A stretch of 64,000 nt of DNA. Origin: Clostridiales bacterium. GTDB taxonomy: Bacteria > Bacillota > Clostridia > Christensenellales > CAG-138. The stretch is from assembly GCA_004554165.1 (NCBI GenBank), contig SFNQ01000017.1:4518-68517 (forward strand). The letters are read 5' to 3'. A program made the position numbers and the translations under genes. A model generated the notes under the pieces. It was given only the letters and a program-made list of their open reading frames with translations, had not been told where the DNA came from and made no database searches. Below, piece by piece: positions 24,954 through 33,417 of this stretch. Positions within the stretch are counted from its first letter, which is position 1. The number at the start of each line of letters is the position of its first letter.

Positions 24954-25938
24954 TGTTCTCCTGCTCCTTTATGATCTTTGCAATTTGCACAACGCGCTTC
25001 TCGTCTGCCTTCCCGAGCACCGCCTTGAACTTGGGAATTTTCTCTACGTCCATGAGGACGAAATCGTCAATCCTGTGGCTGGTACACAGAATGTCCCCCG
25101 GCTTCATGCGCAGCAGCTCCGCCATGGTGATGCGGCTGGACTGCAGGCGCGCGCGCAGGCTGACCTTCGTTTCAAGCACCTGCGATTCCAGCTTCAGATC
25201 CCGCTCCCGCTTGACCAGCCCCTGCTCGCCCAGCGCCCAGGCCGTCGAATTGAGCTGCTTGGACAGGGGCTGAATGATGAAGTGGGGCATGCAGATGGTC
25301 ATCATATCCTCAATGCTGTCGATCTTGACATTGAAGGTGATGAGCGCCGAGGGTTCGTTCGCCGCGGCGATCTGCGTAAACTGCGGACTGGTCTCGATGC
25401 GGTCCAGCTTGAGCCGGAGCTTTGCCACGCGCTCCCAGGAATCCTCGAGGATCTTCAGGTATTGCGGAATTACGTTCTGCATCAGCGCAAGGTCGATTTC
25501 CGAGAAGGGCTTCGACTCGTCCGTATAGTCCGCCGTGCCGCCAAACAGGCAGCTGATGATGCCATAGACCACCGAGGAGGACATCTGGAAAATCATCGAG
25601 CCGTTCAGCGGCTGTGCGTTGACCACTGCAATCAGCGCAGGAAGGGGAATGGAGTTGTTGAATTCCCCAAAGCTCTGCTCCTCCACGGAAATCACGGTCA
25701 CCTCCGAGAGGGTGCGCAGCATGCCGGTCATGCGCGTGGAAAGCACCGTCGCAAAGTTGTCGCTGATGGTGTGGAGCGTGCGCATCTGTTCCTTCGAGAA
25801 CTTGTTGGCCGTGCGGAAATCGTAGAGCCGAACGGCCTGATCGGACGGCTGTTCCTCCTTTTCCGGCTGAACGTCCTCTCCCGAGGTGAGCGAATTGAGC
25901 AGCGCGTCTATTTCACTTTGTGTCAGTACATTCGCCAA
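24940..25938 (-). CDS. fliM: Flagellar motor switch protein FliM
   Basis: A 332-residue C-ring protein. The N-terminal CheY-binding peptide LTQSEIDALLNSLTSG is intact, followed by the CheC-like middle domain (RTLHTISDNFATVLSTRMTG, SMIFQMSSSVVYGIISCLFGG) and the C-terminal SpoA domain (VSLRARLQSSRITMAELLRM, GDILCTSHRIDD). The start is TTG (25936-25938) with GGGAGA upstream. It overlaps fliY and follows fliL by 50 bases. Confidence 0.96.
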   Translation of the reverse strand: MANVLTQSEIDALLNSLTSGEDVQPEKEEQPSDQAVRLYDFRTANKFSKEQMRTLHTISDNFATVLSTRMTGMLRTLSEVTVISVEEQSFGEFNNSIPLPALIAVVNAQPLNGSMIFQMSSSVVYGIISCLFGGTADYTDESKPFSEIDLALMQNVIPQYLKILEDSWERVAKLRLKLDRIETSPQFTQIAAANEPSALITFNVKIDSIEDMMTICMPHFIIQPLSKQLNSTAWALGEQGLVKRERDLKLESQVLETKVSLRARLQSSRITMAELLRMKPGDILCTSHRIDDFVLMDVEKIPKFKAVLGKADEKRVVQIAKIIKEQENIERQ

Positions 25939-25988
25939 TCAGGTATCTCCCTTCGCTCCTTCGCTCCATTCGCCAATCCGGCGCTCCA

Positions 25989-26399
25989 TCATTGCATGAC
26001 AAAGTCGTTAAAATAAATCCTTGCAAACCGGGGAACCGCATTTTCTCCCCCCTCCTCCGGCGGGAACAGCCCGTTCAGCCGCGCCACCATAATATCGGAG
26101 AGGTAGGTCTGGAGGTTTGCCGATTTATACTGCTCCTCCGGGGTCTCTCTGAAAACCTGCAGGAGGGTATCCCGGATGACCGCGTTCTTTTCGCTGATCA
26201 GCGTCTCCTGATCGCCGTTGGTACAGATGACCAGCGTGGTTTTGATCAGCCGGTCGGAGTCGAGCACGTTTGTAACGAAGGCGTCGCCCGGCGAGTAATA
26301 AAACTGCTTGATCTCCCTGGGCTGCATCAGGAGGATTGCCGCTGCCACGCCGGCAACGAGTACGACTGCGATGATGATAATGATAATCTTTTTGTTCAT
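25989..26399 (-). CDS. fliL: Flagellar basal body-associated protein FliL
   Basis: A 136-residue single-pass membrane protein (TM at about 4-25, IIIIIIAVVLVAGVAAAIL) with a stomatin-like periplasmic domain that surrounds and supports the stator. The C-terminal VPRFARIYFNDFVMQ matches the family's conserved V..vyFt.fv.Q ending. It overlaps motB by four bases (ATGA), so translation is probably coupled. Confidence 0.9.
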   Translation of the reverse strand: MNKKIIIIIIAVVLVAGVAAAILLMQPREIKQFYYSPGDAFVTNVLDSDRLIKTTLVICTNGDQETLISEKNAVIRDTLLQVFRETPEEQYKSANLQTYLSDIMVARLNGLFPPEEGGENAVPRFARIYFNDFVMQ

Positions 26400-27292
26400 T
26401 GTGCGATATCCTCTGCCGTTATAGTTTTCTTGCGCAGTACAAACTCTACGCGGCGGTTCTTCTGCTTGCCCTCTTCGGTATCGTTGTCCGCAATGGGCTG
26501 GTATTCGCCATACCCCGTGCAGGAAAACATCTCCGGATCCAGCCGGCCCTTGTCGAGCAGATAGTGCATCACGCTCAACGCCCGCGCGGTGGAAAGCTCC
26601 CAGTTGTCCGCAAAATAGGTGCTGATCGGCATATTGTCCGTATGCCCCTCGATGCTGACCAGCGACAGCGCGTCCATCTCCGTGTAAAAAATCTCCTCCA
26701 GCGTGTCCAGCACATGCCTGGCGTCGCTGCGGAGCCGCGCCTTTGCCGAATCGAACAGCACGCCTGCGGCAACGCGGACATAGATGCTGTCCAGATCGCG
26801 CTCTGCAAAGAGCATGTCCTCCAGGCCGTTGGTTTCAATATAGACCACCAGCCGCTCATAGAGCCTGCTGAACTGCTGCTCCGTCCGCTGGTACTCCTCC
26901 GAGGACATGATCCTGACCTGCTCCTCCGTCAGTTCCAGCTGCAACCGCTGGAGCTGTTCCGGCGTAAGCTCCTCCCAGGGAGAACCGGTGGCCTGCTCGT
27001 CCTCCTCGCCGTTCTCCTCCTTTGCACCGCCGCCGACAAAGCTCAGGTTCACATAGCTCGACGGCAGATCCTCGGTGAAATTTGGCATCGAGAGCAGGTC
27101 CACCGCCGCAATGCTGCGAAGCGGCGGCGCGCCGGTGAACGCCTCCACAAGCGTGTTCCATTTTTCATCGGATACGCTCGAGAACGCGAACAGCAGTACG
27201 AAAAAGCAGAGCAGCAGCGTAACCATGTCGCCATAGGTGTCCTGCCAGCTGTAGCCGCCGCCTTCGTCCGACGGCGGACGCTTTCTTGCCAT
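26396..27292 (-). CDS. motB: Stator protein MotB
   Basis: A 298-residue peptidoglycan-anchored stator subunit. The single TM segment carries the proton-binding Asp22 in DMVTLLLCFFVLLFAFS; this motif is of the H+ MotB type rather than clear Na+ PomB. An acidic plug/linker (~70-130) leads to the OmpA-type domain with VSIEGHTDNMP, NWELSTARALSVMHYLLD and KNRRVEFVL. The start ATG follows AAGGAGATG. It lies between motA and fliL inside the fliF operon. Confidence 0.95.
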   Translation of the reverse strand: MARKRPPSDEGGGYSWQDTYGDMVTLLLCFFVLLFAFSSVSDEKWNTLVEAFTGAPPLRSIAAVDLLSMPNFTEDLPSSYVNLSFVGGGAKEENGEEDEQATGSPWEELTPEQLQRLQLELTEEQVRIMSSEEYQRTEQQFSRLYERLVVYIETNGLEDMLFAERDLDSIYVRVAAGVLFDSAKARLRSDARHVLDTLEEIFYTEMDALSLVSIEGHTDNMPISTYFADNWELSTARALSVMHYLLDKGRLDPEMFSCTGYGEYQPIADNDTEEGKQKNRRVEFVLRKKTITAEDIAQ

Positions 27293-27374
27293 AGCAATTC
27301 ATCTCCTTCATGCGGAACGCTGGGGCCGCATCAGCGCCGCGACAGCGTCCGTACCCGGCCGCGACCGGCAGCGA

Positions 27375-28172
27375 TTACTCCTTGTCTCCCGAAGGCTTGG
27401 TGCCGTTCAGCCGGTGATCCAGGGCTTCGATCTGCCTGCTGGAGATAAAGGATTCGAGCTTGTCGCGGATCATCCTCGGGTTCTCGCCATCCTGAATGGA
27501 AAGAATCCCTTCGAGAATCATCTCATTATACATCACTTCCTGCGCGCTGAGCGCACTCAGTTTCTTTGCCAGCGGCGAGAACACCAGGTTCGCAAGCAGC
27601 ACGCCGTACAGCGTCGTAATCAGCGCCGTTGCCATGGAAGGACCCAGCGCGGAGGAATCCTCCAGCGTCAGCAGCATGACGATCAATCCGATCAGCGTAC
27701 CGACCATGCCGAAGGCCGGCGCATAGGCCGCGCCGGTGTTCAGTACGGCGATGCTGCGGCCGTGACGCTCCTGCAAATAGTAAATCTCCGTCTCCATGAC
27801 GTTTTTGACCAGCTCCGAGTTTGAGCCGTCCACGATGAGCATGATGCCCTTGCGCATAAAGGGGCTTTTGATATCCTCGAGCATGTTCTCCAGCGCCAGC
27901 AGTCCCTCCTTGCGGGCAATGTTGGCCAGGTTGATGATCTGCTCGATGCACTCGGTATGGTCGATGTCCTTCTGCTTGAACGCCAGCGAGATACTCTTAA
28001 CGGTATCCGTCAGCTGCGCAAAGGGGAAGGACATGATGAGCGAACCAAGGGTGCCGCCTACAGTGATAAAGAGGGATGTCAAGTCCCAGAAGCTGTCGAG
28101 CGGACCTGCAAGCAGCATGCCTACGAGAACGCAGGTTACGCCTGCAACAAGTCCGACAATGGTTGAAGTCAT
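27375..28172 (-). CDS. motA: Stator protein MotA
   Basis: A 265-residue membrane protein with four TM segments (VGLVAGVTCVLVGMLLAG, LFITVGGTLGSLIMSFP, TGAAYAPAFGMVGTLIGLIV, ATALITTLYGVLLANLVFSP). The large cytoplasmic loop carries charged residues (RKEGLLALENMLEDI) that engage FliG. The TM3-TM4 proline region is conserved (APAFGMVGTLIG). The start ATG has GCGAGGT upstream at slightly long spacing. Gene order flbD-motA-motB-fliL is typical of Clostridia. Confidence 0.95.
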   Translation of the reverse strand: MTSTIVGLVAGVTCVLVGMLLAGPLDSFWDLTSLFITVGGTLGSLIMSFPFAQLTDTVKSISLAFKQKDIDHTECIEQIINLANIARKEGLLALENMLEDIKSPFMRKGIMLIVDGSNSELVKNVMETEIYYLQERHGRSIAVLNTGAAYAPAFGMVGTLIGLIVMLLTLEDSSALGPSMATALITTLYGVLLANLVFSPLAKKLSALSAQEVMYNEMILEGILSIQDGENPRMIRDKLESFISSRQIEALDHRLNGTKPSGDKE

Positions 28173-28189
28173 GTAAGAGGTACCTCGCT

Positions 28190-28426
28190 TTACTCGTTGT
28201 TCTCGCCCTCGTCGAGCATCTCCATGATCCGCGCATCCCGCCTGTCCTCGATGATCCTCTGGCGATAGGCAACGATCCGGTCCACAATCTGCTCCGGAGA
28301 ATCCTTCACGGGAATGCGCTTGTTGGTGCTGAGAAACAGCACCGTGTCTGGCGTAACCCGGATGGTTTCGATCATGCTGGGGTTAATGTACAACGGTTCT
28401 CCCTGCATGGTATGTACTAGAATCAT
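28190..28426 (-). CDS. flbD: FlbD/SwrD family flagellar protein
   Basis: A 78-residue protein, MILVHTMQGEPLYINPSMIE, with the SNKRIPVKDSPEQIVDRIV part typical of FlbD/SwrD, which in Bacillus increases stator power and swarming. The start ATG (28424-28426) has GGAGG five bases upstream; a longer N-terminus in the same frame has no support. A charged C-terminal tail (RRDARIMEMLDEGENNE) extends beyond the usual ~70 residues. It lies between flgE and motA. Confidence 0.92.
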   Translation of the reverse strand: MILVHTMQGEPLYINPSMIETIRVTPDTVLFLSTNKRIPVKDSPEQIVDRIVAYRQRIIEDRRDARIMEMLDEGENNE

Positions 28427-28520
28427 GAGCGCCTCCTCTGCGCCGCGCGCCGTTTCCGGACGCACCGGCCCGGAAACGGCGGCAGGGCAAAACAGTATCC
28501 TGCCTCAGGCGCGCTTTGCT

Positions 28521-30293
28521 TTAGCGCTTGAGGTTGACCAGCTCCTCCAGCATGGTATCGGTGGTGGTGATGATGCGGGAGTTGGCCTGGAAGCCTCTCT
28601 GCGTGATGATCATATTCACGATCTCCTCAGAGAGATCCACGTTCGACATTTCCAGATTCGAGGGCGAAAGCTGCCCCGCGTTGCCGCTGCCCGGCATCTC
28701 AAAGGTGGGCTCGCCGGAGTTGGCGGAAACGGCGTACAGGTTGTCGCCGATCTTCTCAAGGCCGGTGGGGTTGTTGAAGTTGGCAAGCGTCACATAGCCC
28801 AGCGTCACCTTGTCGCCCGCTTTCAGGGTGATGGTATGTCCGTCCAGCGTCACCTGCTGGTCCTGCTTGATCTGGGCGATAATGCCGCCCGTGGAGTCGA
28901 TGGCAAGGCTCGAATACTTGTCAAAATCGATCTGCAGGGTCTTGAGCTGACTCTCCAGCACCTGCCCGGGGCTGGAATAATCCACGGCCCACTCCGCGTT
29001 CACGTTCACCGAGAAGGTGCTGCCGCTGTCCGCCAGCGCCTTGCTCAGCTGCTGCTGGTTATTGACCGGCCCAAAGTTGTTGGTGTTCACCTGGAGGTTG
29101 AACATGCCGAAATCGGTGGTCATGATTTTGAACTGGCTGCCGAGGCCGCCGCCCGCCGTCGGGGAGGTGGCAACGGTCACCGTCTCGATGAGATTGCCGT
29201 CCTGGTCGAGCATTTGCCACTCGCCGTTTTCGGATACCGTAATGGTGGGCGGCGTCTGCCCCGGCGCATTGTTCATCTTCTCGATGAGGCTGGACAGCGT
29301 GATCGAGGAGGTGTTGTGGTTTGTGATCTTGACCTTTGCAAGGCCGTTGCCAAAGTCCAGCGTCATGGTTCCCGCCGCCTTGAGCGTATCGGCAGCCTGG
29401 TCATAGTCCGCGGCATTGATGGTGGCCGTGGCAAGCGTAATGTTGCCTGCCTTCAGCAGCACCGCATTGTTTGCGGCGTCCGCCTCAAACTGCACGCCCA
29501 GCGCGCCGGTGGTCGCCGTGTCGCCCAGCGCGTCCACCTTGGCCTGTACCATCGCCGCGATGGAGGCGCTGTCCCAGGTGGTGCCCGCAGGATCCGATTC
29601 CGCCTGGATACCGCCCTTGATCGCGCCGTTTTCCATGATCGGGTACAGGCTCGGGAAGTAGTTGCTGCTGCCGGTGCTCTTGGCGGTAAAGGCGGGCGTG
29701 GATGGAACGAACCTGAAGCTGTAGGTCTTCCCGTCCACCTTGGAGAGATCCGCCGTAACGTTGCCGGTCTGGATCACGCCGCCGTCCTGCGCGGAGATAT
29801 ACTGGCCCTCCATGGTGGCCGCGTTCACGGAGTCGAAGGAGAATACCTGCACCGCCTTCTGCGTGGGCAGAACGGTCTGCACATAGTAGCCGTCGGAGGT
29901 GATCAGGTTGCCGGACAGGTCGGTATAAAAGTTGCCCGCGCGGGTGTACATGTTGCCCGTGGGTGTCTGGACGACGAAGTAGCCGTCGCCGGAGATGGCC
30001 ACGTCCATGCCGTTGCCCGTGTACTGCGCGGAGCCGGCCGTATGCACGGTGGAAATGCTGCCCACTGCGGCGCCAAGGCCGATCTGCTTGGGGTTGACGC
30101 CGCCCGTGGTACCCGCGCCCACGCCCGTTGACGCGGCGGCCGCGCTGATGGTCTCGCTGTAGAGATCCTTAAACGTTACGCTGCTCTTTTTGAACCCCAC
30201 GGTATTGACGTTTGCAATATTGTTGCCGATCACATCCATGCGCGTCTGGTGGCTGCGAAGCCCCGTCACGCCGGAGAAAAGGGAACGCATCAT
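28521..30293 (-). CDS. flgE: Flagellar hook protein FlgE
   Basis: A 590-residue hook subunit exported by the flagellar secretion system. The N-terminal rod/hook signature LFSGVTGLRSHQTRMDVIGN and NIANVNTVGFKKSSVTFKD and the C-terminal SNVDLSEEIVNMIITQRGFQ, ANSRIITTTDTMLEELVNLK are complete. The middle (~130-500) holds surface domains and is longer than the Bacillus FlgE. The start ATG follows GGAGG. It lies downstream of flgD, its scaffold. Confidence 0.95.
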   Translation of the reverse strand: MMRSLFSGVTGLRSHQTRMDVIGNNIANVNTVGFKKSSVTFKDLYSETISAAAASTGVGAGTTGGVNPKQIGLGAAVGSISTVHTAGSAQYTGNGMDVAISGDGYFVVQTPTGNMYTRAGNFYTDLSGNLITSDGYYVQTVLPTQKAVQVFSFDSVNAATMEGQYISAQDGGVIQTGNVTADLSKVDGKTYSFRFVPSTPAFTAKSTGSSNYFPSLYPIMENGAIKGGIQAESDPAGTTWDSASIAAMVQAKVDALGDTATTGALGVQFEADAANNAVLLKAGNITLATATINAADYDQAADTLKAAGTMTLDFGNGLAKVKITNHNTSSITLSSLIEKMNNAPGQTPPTITVSENGEWQMLDQDGNLIETVTVATSPTAGGGLGSQFKIMTTDFGMFNLQVNTNNFGPVNNQQQLSKALADSGSTFSVNVNAEWAVDYSSPGQVLESQLKTLQIDFDKYSSLAIDSTGGIIAQIKQDQQVTLDGHTITLKAGDKVTLGYVTLANFNNPTGLEKIGDNLYAVSANSGEPTFEMPGSGNAGQLSPSNLEMSNVDLSEEIVNMIITQRGFQANSRIITTTDTMLEELVNLKR

Positions 30294-30356
30294 AAAGAGT
30301 AATCCTCCAAATTCTTGTTGTGATAATGCCTGTTTCAGGCGCCGCGCGTGTCGCGC

Positions 30357-30968
30357 TCAGAGGTTGACGCGCTCGGAATCCTCCTCTTTTTCCTGAGAGC
30401 TTCCGAGCAACTGATCCAGCTGCGAGGTCAGCTTTTCCAGCAGGGCCTGCATGCTGCTGTTCTGCGCGCCGCTGTTGGCAACCAGCTGCCCCACCAGTGC
30501 GGTAAGGTTTGCAAGCCGCTCCTCCGTGGAGCTGTTGGCGATGGTCTCGAGCACCTGATCCGTGGGAACGCGGTAGATGCGGCCGTCCTCGTAGTCCTGC
30601 ACCTGCAATACATCCGTCCCGTTGACCTTGGCGATGCCTACCACCCGGCCGTAGACCTCCTGGCGGTAGAGCTTGCCTTCGCCGTCCATTGCATGGGCGG
30701 AGGTAATGTCCCTGTCCAGATACCCGTAGGTCATCTGGGCCTGCATGGAGGCGTTCATGTTCTGCATCTGCTCCAGCGAGGAGAACTGCGCCATCTGCGC
30801 GATGAATTCCGTATCGCTGGTGGGAGAGAGCGGGTCCTGATTCGCCAGCTGCGCCACAAGGATCTGCAAAAACGCATCCTTGCCCAGCTCGTTGTTTGCG
30901 CCGGTTTTGAGCGCCGTGTCCTTGACGCGGATGCCGCTGGCGGCGCTTGTGGAATCGACTGCTGCCAT
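30357..30968 (-). CDS. flgD: Hook assembly scaffold protein FlgD
   Basis: A 203-residue hook cap protein, with the conserved LGKDAFLQILVAQLANQDPLSP and DTEFIAQMAQFSSLEQMQNM near the N-terminus and a Tudor/FnIII-type middle (YGRVVGIAKVNGTDVLQVQD). A C-terminal helical tail (~140-203) exceeds the usual short form. The chosen start ATG (30966-30968) has AAAGGA upstream; longer readings in the same frame run into the end of fliK. Confidence 0.93.
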   Translation of the reverse strand: MAAVDSTSAASGIRVKDTALKTGANNELGKDAFLQILVAQLANQDPLSPTSDTEFIAQMAQFSSLEQMQNMNASMQAQMTYGYLDRDITSAHAMDGEGKLYRQEVYGRVVGIAKVNGTDVLQVQDYEDGRIYRVPTDQVLETIANSSTEERLANLTALVGQLVANSGAQNSSMQALLEKLTSQLDQLLGSSQEKEEDSERVNL

Positions 30969-31005
30969 ATCGTAAACAATCCTTTCGTAAGTCTGTGTTG
31001 CCGGG

Positions 31006-32244
31006 TCAGGCGCTGTAAACGCGGCCCTCTCCCTCCGTTTCGGCATCCGGCATGACGCCCAGCGCCGTCTCGTAGAGGCTGCCGGCCTCGTCAACCTGGG
31101 CCACGCCGCCGAGGTTCCTGCCGAACTGGCCGCCGCTGCCGCCGCCCTGCCACGCGCCGCGGCGCTGGTCCAGGAAATTGTTGGCGGCGGGCTGCTCGTA
31201 CAGCACTTCCATCTGAACAATCGGGATATCCCTGGCCCGGAGCGCCTCCTCCAGCTGCGTGATTTCCGCGTTGATGAGGCTCTGAATGTTCTGGCTGCCC
31301 GTGCGCAGCTGCGCCTTGACGCCCTCCTCGGTCATGGTCAGGTGGATGGCGAGGCCGCCCAGCGATTCCGGCTTGAGCTGGATGTAGATATCCTCCTTGC
31401 CCGTGCTGGCTGCGGTCTGCACCTGCTCAAAAATGCTCTCGCGCAGAGCAGGGCCTGCCTCCGTCCCCGGCAGCGGCTCTCCCTCTGCCGTAAACAGCTC
31501 CATAAGCGCATCAAAGCCCGGCTTCACATAGGATGCCGCCGGATACTGGATTTCCTTTGCGCCGGCCGCTTCCTGCGCTGGCGCTTCGGACGTATTATCA
31601 ATAAGCTGTTCTGCGGACGCCTGCGCCTGCTCTGCATCGGCCTGTACGGCGGATGCGGCGCCGGCTGTCCCGGAACCGATGGTTTCGATCGTTTGTTGCT
31701 GCGTGGCGGTCTGCCCTTCCCGGGCCGCCGCATCCCCGTCTTCCTGCGGGGCGGCCATCCGCCTAAGCGCTGCGGTTTGCTCCTGCTGCGGCGCCAAAAG
31801 CGTCTCCACGCCCTGTGCGTCCTCAGCAGGCATGTCCTGCGGAAGCTCCGTCTGCTGCGGCTGCTGTACCGTCAGCGCCGCCAGCAGGGACATCTGCTCC
31901 TCCGTTCCTGCCGGAAGCTCTTCCGTGTCCGGCTTCTGTTCCGTCTGCTGGTTCATGAGAGACAGAATGCCGTCCATCGCCTCTGCCTCCGCCCCGAACC
32001 GCTGGGGCTGGGATTCCTCCGGAGCGAGCTCCTCCCCGCTCCGCATCGCGTCAGGCTGCTGTGCCGCCTGTGCGTCTCCCCTGTCGTTACTGTTCTTCGC
32101 TGCCCTGGCAGCGTTCTGCTCGGCGCGCTCCATGCTGGAGCGGAAGGAGTCTCCCTCTTTGGGGGAAGCGGTTTCCGTCTTTGCCGTCTGGCGGGGTTTG
32201 ACCGCAACCTCCAGATTCGCCTGCTGTACCGTCTGTGTTGTCAA
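31006..32244 (-). CDS. fliK: Hook-length control protein FliK
   Basis: A 412-residue secreted ruler with a disordered, Gln/Glu/Ala-rich N-terminal two thirds and a C-terminal Flg_hook switch domain (~290-370: IYIQLKPESLGGLAIHLTMT, VKAQLRTGSQNIQSLINAEI). A Gly-rich stretch follows (GAWQGGGSGGQFGRN). Position before flgD is standard. The start is TTG (32242-32244) with GAGGAGAGG upstream. Confidence 0.9.
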   Translation of the reverse strand: MTTQTVQQANLEVAVKPRQTAKTETASPKEGDSFRSSMERAEQNAARAAKNSNDRGDAQAAQQPDAMRSGEELAPEESQPQRFGAEAEAMDGILSLMNQQTEQKPDTEELPAGTEEQMSLLAALTVQQPQQTELPQDMPAEDAQGVETLLAPQQEQTAALRRMAAPQEDGDAAAREGQTATQQQTIETIGSGTAGAASAVQADAEQAQASAEQLIDNTSEAPAQEAAGAKEIQYPAASYVKPGFDALMELFTAEGEPLPGTEAGPALRESIFEQVQTAASTGKEDIYIQLKPESLGGLAIHLTMTEEGVKAQLRTGSQNIQSLINAEITQLEEALRARDIPIVQMEVLYEQPAANNFLDQRRGAWQGGGSGGQFGRNLGGVAQVDEAGSLYETALGVMPDAETEGEGRVYSA

Positions 32245-32322
32245 AACTGTGCCTCTCCTCCTCTCCTGTTTTTCTGTATCGGGGGCCTCCCTGCCCCCGG
32301 CAAACGGCGCTTTGCGCCGATG

Positions 32323-32919
32323 CTACCGGCTCATGGCAATCAGCTGCTGGGTTACAATCCTTGCGGCCTCCGTGCTCATCTCATCGAGAATCGCCGCCGC
32401 GTCCTTGGGCTCCATCTGCGCGAGGATTGCCGCCGCGTCCCTGTTGGGGCCCATCTTTTCCAGCATGGCTGCGGCGTTTTTCGGATCCATGCCCTTGATC
32501 GTTTCCACAATCTTGTCAAACTCGGCCACGCGGTTGTCAAAGCTCGTGATCCTAGAGTTCAGGCTGGAGGTCTGCTCGTCCAGCTCCGCGCTGCGCGCGT
32601 CCAGCTTGGTCTGCTGCTTCTTCTGCGCTTCGTCCACTGCGTTCAGCGTGGCCTCCCGCTCCTCCAGCGTGGTTTCCCAGGCTTCCAGCTGCGCCATGCG
32701 CTCCTCCAGCTGCGCCAGGCTGCTCTCATACTGCTCGTCCTGCGTGATAAAGAAGTGAACGATGGCGCTGCGTACGCCGAAGTAGTCGTTCATATAGCAG
32801 TAGGCGAAACCGCCCAGCAGAGCCAGAATCAGAAGGAGCAGAACCAGCGTAAGAACCGCGCCGCCCCCTTTCTCCTTTTCCTTCTTTTGCGGCGGAGCCG
32901 CAAGCGGTCTCTTCTCCAC
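32323..32919 (-). CDS. MotE-like protein (YlxF position)
   Basis: A 198-residue membrane protein: a basic N-terminus, one TM segment (~22-42), a coiled coil (~60-130, AQLEERMAQLEAWETTLEER) and a C-terminal MgtE-N/FliG-like domain (MDPKNAAAMLEKMGPNRDAA, MEPKDAAAILDEMSTEAAR). MotE family proteins chaperone stators in other bacteria; the gene at this position in Bacillus is ylxF. The start is GTG (32917-32919), almost touching the fliJ stop at 32923. Confidence 0.82.
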   Translation of the reverse strand: MEKRPLAAPPQKKEKEKGGGAVLTLVLLLLILALLGGFAYCYMNDYFGVRSAIVHFFITQDEQYESSLAQLEERMAQLEAWETTLEEREATLNAVDEAQKKQQTKLDARSAELDEQTSSLNSRITSFDNRVAEFDKIVETIKGMDPKNAAAMLEKMGPNRDAAAILAQMEPKDAAAILDEMSTEAARIVTQQLIAMSR

Positions 32920-32922
32920 GGA

Positions 32923-33369
32923 CTATACCGCCCTTTCGTAAATCGTAAAGGAAATGTGCGCGTCCAGCTCCTTGGCCTCGTCCGCCGCGACCTCCTTGCA
33001 GTATTGCTGGTACTGCTCCTGCCGCATCTCCTCCAGCACCCGCAGCTCGTTGTGTACGGCCAGCAGCGCCTCGGTCAGCTCACGCTTGCGCTCATGGAGC
33101 TTTGCCAGCCTGTCCAGCTGCAAGCTGCGCTCCTGCTGCAAATAATCAAAATAGCTCTGATAGGAGAGCAGCTCTCTGGCGCCAACGCCCCGGCGACAGT
33201 CGGCGGCGAATCTCTCCCGCTCGGTGTCAAAGCTCTCCTCCAGGCGTTTCAGGGCAGCGTTCTCCATATCTATTTCTTTATCGACATTTTGCATGTCCAG
33301 CTTTAGGCGCTCGTATTCATTTTCCTTAATGCCCTGATACTTTTCGTTGGTAAATACAAATTTCTTCAT
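32923..33369 (-). CDS. fliJ: Flagellar export protein FliJ
   Basis: A 148-residue antiparallel coiled-coil protein that links the FliI ATPase ring to FlhA. It is rich in Glu, Arg, Gln and Leu with heptad spacing throughout (QNVDKEIDMENAALKRLEES, YFDYLQQERSLQLDRLAKLH). Length is standard. The start ATG has AAAGGGGGTGG upstream, 48 bases after fliI. Confidence 0.9.
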   Translation of the reverse strand: MKKFVFTNEKYQGIKENEYERLKLDMQNVDKEIDMENAALKRLEESFDTERERFAADCRRGVGARELLSYQSYFDYLQQERSLQLDRLAKLHERKRELTEALLAVHNELRVLEEMRQEQYQQYCKEVAADEAKELDAHISFTIYERAV

Positions 33370-33417
33370 ATCGCGCCACCCCCTTTCGCCGCGCCGCCCC
33401 TTTCAGCGGCGGTGCGC